DNA from: Candidatus Jettenia sp. AMX2
Lineage (GTDB): Bacteria; Planctomycetota; Brocadiia; Brocadiales; Brocadiaceae
Reading direction: 5' to 3'
DNA: 64,000 nt
Assembly: GCA_030583665.1 (NCBI GenBank)
Contig: CP129469.1
Span: 2,595,043-2,659,042, forward strand
Shown here: one piece after another, positions 61,125 to 64,000 of the stretch
How the letters are laid out: every line of letters begins with the position of its first letter
Numbering within the stretch: the stretch's first letter is position 1
Made by a program: the position numbers and the translations under genes
Notes under the pieces: generated by a model
Databases searched by the model: none
Told to the model about the DNA's origin: nothing
Seen by the model: only the letters and a program-made list of their open reading frames with translations

Positions 61125-61766
61125 TTAAAGGGTTGTCAACATCTGATATGCAACAAATTGAGCATATCTTTTCATTGATAATAAGATAATTTTCCATTCA
61201 TAGAGCGATTGCATTTTTTGATAGTATTCTTTGTGGTAAGCTTTAATAAGCTTTATAATTTCCGCCTTACTACTATCAAATATAGCATCAGCACTCCAAA
61301 TAACGTTACCGGACCTGGCAGAAATCATACCCATTTTAATGCCCAAAACCGGTGGTTCATATGGGCGGTATTGTGTGATTGTACCGCAAATAATTGCATC
61401 CACATTATACCTTTTTTTTGCTTCAAGGAATGCTTCTGCACTAATTAAGCCTCTGTACCATACATCTTTTTGTTGTGATACAATATCACGGAACTCCCGG
61501 GCTACTACGGTATCAAATTTAGACACTCTTTGCAGTTCGATAAAAAAGGCATCGGTAATCTCGTCTACCACCTTATCCCTTCCTGATTCTACCGTGAATG
61601 GAAGCAATAGAACCCTTCGTACATTGGCATTGTCATATTCTTCTGATTTATAAAAACTGACAACAGTAGATTGAGATACGGATTTTTTTGAAAATGTTGT
61701 GCAGCCTGAAATGTTTACCGTGGTAATAACGGATAGGATTATTGCGGTAATATGAAATTTTTTCAT
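61125..61766 (-). CDS. Lipoprotein of the CsgG/FlgO-like type
   Basis: The 213-aa product has a lipoprotein signal peptide with lipobox ISGC. A domain follows that reads VRRVLLLPFTVESGRDKVVD, EITDAFFIELQRVSKFDTVV, then NVDAIICGTITQYRPY and KMGMISARSGNVIWSAD. The pattern is that of envelope lipoproteins related to CsgG, GNA1162 and FlgO. It is the second of two lipoprotein genes upstream of the insertion sequence. A flagellar outer-membrane role is possible because of its location. Confidence 0.65.
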   Translation of the reverse strand: MKKFHITAIILSVITTVNISGCTTFSKKSVSQSTVVSFYKSEEYDNANVRRVLLLPFTVESGRDKVVDEITDAFFIELQRVSKFDTVVAREFRDIVSQQKDVWYRGLISAEAFLEAKKRYNVDAIICGTITQYRPYEPPVLGIKMGMISARSGNVIWSADAIFDSSKAEIIKLIKAYHKEYYQKMQSLYEWKIILLSMKRYAQFVAYQMLTTL

Positions 61767-61834
61767 ATGGGTGACGGATATGCAATTATAAAGATAGGGT
61801 TGAGCAGATTTGTTTTACCATTTCAAGAAAAACA

Positions 61835-62521
61835 TCAATCCTGTTTCAGACTATCAATTTTCAGTTTATATAACTCTTGCTGTGATCTTATTTCAGAAAG
61901 TTGAGTTTTGAGAAGTTCTTTTTTAACAGAACGTAATTCCTGTTCGGCAGCTATTGCCCTCGTCCCGGTTTCATTGAGTTCAAATTCTAACACCTTGATT
62001 TTCTCCAACAATTCACGGTTTCTGTCTTCCAGTTCCTTTTTTATCCCAAAGAACTCTTCTTTTGCACGAGCCAGGACTGTTTGCAGATCAGAAAGTTTTT
62101 TTTCATAGGTATTCTTTAATACATCTTTCTCCTTTCTTTCTTTCTCTAACCCGTCCTCCAATCTCTGAATTTTTTTTAAAAGTGCAATTTCTTCATCTCC
62201 ATCTCTTACTCCCAGGCTAATTGTTGCCCCCCTTGATAAATATCCTGCTCCTTGTGTATTTTGAACTGGCATGCGCTCAATGGTTTCATCCTGAGAAGGA
62301 TTTCCTGTAAATACTCCGATACTATGCGTCTCCGGGACAGGCCCACTCCTCTCTGGATTATTTTCTATTGTAAGAGATCGGGGATTACCTTCATCGACTA
62401 AATATTCGTCTTTTTTCCCTGTAAATTTTGTTTTCAGAAATGTACAACCGTTACCTAACATAACTGAAATACCTATTATGATAAAAATGGATTTTTTTGC
62501 TGTAAAATTGATATGAAGCAT
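61835..62521 (-). CDS. Coiled-coil lipoprotein
   Basis: The 228-aa product has a lipobox LGNGC after a hydrophobic leader, a polar middle region, and a long coiled coil from about residue 110 to the end (ALLKKIQRLEDGLEKERKEK, then FGIKKELEDRNRELLEKIKV). No family is recognised. It lies 68 nt before the other lipoprotein gene and is probably cotranscribed with it. A spacer or tether between outer membrane and peptidoglycan is a plausible but untested role. Confidence 0.6.
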   Translation of the reverse strand: MLHINFTAKKSIFIIIGISVMLGNGCTFLKTKFTGKKDEYLVDEGNPRSLTIENNPERSGPVPETHSIGVFTGNPSQDETIERMPVQNTQGAGYLSRGATISLGVRDGDEEIALLKKIQRLEDGLEKERKEKDVLKNTYEKKLSDLQTVLARAKEEFFGIKKELEDRNRELLEKIKVLEFELNETGTRAIAAEQELRSVKKELLKTQLSEIRSQQELYKLKIDSLKQD

Positions 62522-62847
62522 TTTATTTACAAGGTTGCTTTATTAAAGTAACAATATTGGTTATTGTGAAGAGACCCGGCATCATTCTGCTGTAATGAAC
62601 GATTACCTATTTTATAACGTTACCGGATATTTATATAAAATATTTTATAAATGTCAATATTATTATTCTACAAAAGCCATACAAAATTGCTGAGATGGTA
62701 AAGCAGGGAAGAAATTATAGGCAGTCTTTCTTTCAATGGTCCATCCCTCACCACGAAAAAAAAGCAGAAGAATCAAAAAAGAAAACTGCACAATAGAGGT
62801 GAAAAATAAATGAGATGTTGACAAAAAGGAACGTATGCCGGCTAATG
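62522..62847. other. Gap between the lipoprotein pair and ahbB
   Basis: A 326-nt AT-rich stretch, including an ATAAAATATTTTATAAAT palindrome near 62635-62652 that could act in transcription termination or initiation for the genes on either side. No coding sequence or recognised promoter is seen. Confidence 0.4.
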
Positions 62848-63318
62848 CTACAATCTGACCCCGACTTTTTTAAATTCTTTTTCACTATAAAGAATTACAT
62901 AGTCGTTTAAACCTGTCCGGTTTCTGATAGCCTGGATCACAGCCTCACACTCGGCATCCGTATAGCCATGAATCATGGTAAATACATTATACTCCCAATC
63001 GGGATAGGTAGGCCGTTCATAACAATGGGTTACTTCTTCAAAACTGGCCATAATCTGGCCTACTTCATCAACGCTTTCCTTCGGTACCTTCCATACACAC
63101 ATAGCGTTTGCGTTAATACCGATCTTACGGTGGGCAATAGAGGCAGCCAGCCGACGTATCTTGCCGGATTTTAACAGTTGCTGAAGCCTTTGTATCACCT
63201 CTTCTTCTGATATGCCCAATGCCTGACCAATGTCTTTATAAGGGGTTTTTGTTATAGGTAAGCCCTCCTGAATATGCTTGATAAGCTTTATATCGATATC
63301 TTCTTTTTTATTTGTCAT
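62848..63318 (-). CDS. ahbB: AhbB/NirG-type siroheme decarboxylase subunit
   Basis: Lrp/AsnC-like subunit of siroheme decarboxylase, which makes 12,18-didecarboxysiroheme for the alternative haem or haem d1 pathway. The 156-aa product has an N-terminal HTH-like part (DIGQALGISEEEVIQRLQQL) and conserved pieces IRRLAASIAHRKIGINANAM, CVWKVPKESVDEV and THCYERPTYPDWEYNVFTMI. The HCYERP histidine region is typical of AhbB-type subunits. It is 71 nt after its partner subunit. Confidence 0.83.
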   Translation of the reverse strand: MTNKKEDIDIKLIKHIQEGLPITKTPYKDIGQALGISEEEVIQRLQQLLKSGKIRRLAASIAHRKIGINANAMCVWKVPKESVDEVGQIMASFEEVTHCYERPTYPDWEYNVFTMIHGYTDAECEAVIQAIRNRTGLNDYVILYSEKEFKKVGVRL

Positions 63319-63389
63319 AGTTTAATATTGGTATAAACAATCAAGTTTGCTCATACCACCCTTTATAGTAAAATTCCCAAACATACCTG

Positions 63390-63857
63390 TTAATAAATTT
63401 TAAAACGTACGCCGATCTTAAACTTCTTAACGGTCGGCAAACTCCTCACGGTAAGCTCTGTTCTTTCTTCGATCTCTTTTAATAAACGGTGAAGTTCCTC
63501 GTCGTCCCTGGCTGACATCGTAAACCATACATTGTAAGGAATGTAGGTATTTTTCCCTTTCCTGAGATAATTGTGAGACACACCGCTGTATTCGTTGATA
63601 ATTTCACTGACTTCTTCTATACGGTCTTCCGAAACCTTCATAGCAGCCAGCGTAGCTTCTCTGCCCATGGCCTGAGTATTTATAATAGGCGCAAGCCGCC
63701 TTACATATCCCTTCTCAATCATGAACTTGACACGCTCAATAATTGTATCTTCATCTATATCCAGTTCTTTACTCAATTCCAAAAAAGGCCTTTCTACGAG
63801 AGGCATATTGGATTGTAAACGGTGAAGTATCTTTCTGTCTGTATCACAGAGTATCAT
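63390..63857 (-). CDS. ahbA: AhbA/NirD-type siroheme decarboxylase subunit
   Basis: The 155-aa partner subunit has DTDRKILHRLQSNMPLVERP, a winged-helix part (LSKELDIDEDTIIERVKFMI), and the conserved RRLAPIINTQAMGREATLAA, SGVSHNYLRKG and YIPYNVWFTMSARD. It could serve haem biosynthesis through siroheme or haem d1 for a cytochrome cd1 nitrite reductase; the window does not decide. Its ATG overlaps the stop of the next upstream gene (ATGA). Confidence 0.83.
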   Translation of the reverse strand: MILCDTDRKILHRLQSNMPLVERPFLELSKELDIDEDTIIERVKFMIEKGYVRRLAPIINTQAMGREATLAAMKVSEDRIEEVSEIINEYSGVSHNYLRKGKNTYIPYNVWFTMSARDDEELHRLLKEIEERTELTVRSLPTVKKFKIGVRFKIY

Positions 63858-64000
63858 ATTCGTTTTTTTATCTCCTCAATTCCTATTTGTTCTATAACTG
63901 CTCTGAACCGGTGTTCAGTTTTATCCGAAAGAATCGTATCTGTACATACATCGAGGGCTTTTAACGTAGAGGATTCATCTGCCTGGGACAACAAGTCCAG
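63854..64000 (-). CDS. C-terminal end of an upstream gene (partial)
   Basis: An open frame of 49 codons enters from the right edge and ends at the TGA overlapping the ahbA start by 3 nt. It reads LDLLSQADESSTLKALDVCT, then HRFRAVIEQIGIEEIKKRI at the C-terminus. It is probably cotranscribed with ahbAB. I cannot name the family from this tail. Confidence 0.7.
   Translation of the reverse strand: MDLLSQADESSTLKALDVCTDTILSDKTEHRFRAVIEQIGIEEIKKRI

Overview
The window is almost entirely a flagellar and chemotaxis locus of a Gram-negative-type bacterium (P- and L-ring genes flgI/flgH and many lipoproteins are present), moderately AT-rich. It uses sigma-54 control: two sigma-54 response regulators and four sites with GG-N10-GC spacing. 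A paired AhbA/AhbB-type siroheme decarboxylase at the right end, a CXXCH sensor-like protein, a small Cys-rich protein and dense dispersed intergenic repeats fit an anammox planctomycete (Brocadiales: Kuenenia, Brocadia or Jettenia type). That assignment is inference; no diagnostic anammox gene such as hydrazine synthase lies in the window.

Layout. (1) 1-21023, minus strand: one long basal-body, export and motor cluster. Read in transcription order: TPR protein, sensor kinase, sigma-54 regulator, flgB, flgC, fliE, fliF, fliG, fliH, fliI, fliJ, a MotE-like protein, motA, motB, a second motB-like gene, fliL, fliM, fliN, fliO, fliP, fliQ, fliR (frameshifted), flhB, flhA (cut by the window edge). 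(2) 21585-28829, minus: TPR envelope proteins around a second sigma-54 regulator with a DHp-only kinase fragment, a DUF559 gene with a damaged start, a 62-aa Cys-rich protein and flgM, which has an excellent sigma-28 promoter. (3) 29445-42509, plus: chemotaxis genes cheY, cheX, a CheX/CheC-like-REC fusion, cheA, cheW, an MCP, a periplasmic haem-binding DUF3365 protein, cheD, a CheC-like gene, a second cheY-like gene, cheR and cheB. (4) 42523-58758, minus: an unknown protein, a receiver protein, a decayed kinase remnant, csrA, fliW, flgL, flgK, flgN, flgJ, flgI, flgH, flgA, flgG, flgF, flgE, flgD and fliK. (5) 59144-60987: an intact IS1634-like insertion sequence. (6) 61125-64000, minus: two lipoproteins, ahbB, ahbA and the tail of another gene.

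How it works together. The kinase/regulator pair heading cluster 1 and the four sigma-54 sites suggest sigma-54 control of rod, basal-body and hook genes. FlgM with its own sigma-28 promoter implies a sigma-28 late class, but fliA and flagellin (fliC), fliD and fliS are not in this window. CsrA and FliW next to flgL would give post-transcriptional flagellin control. 

The gaps between genes are packed with dispersed repeats: CCCGAAGGGG palindromes, GTAGAGACGCAA hairpins, TCATTGCGAG elements and CCGCAAAGACACAAAG strings. Two copies of a repeat module of about 450 bp are linked to DUF559, and one of them splits flgI from flgJ.
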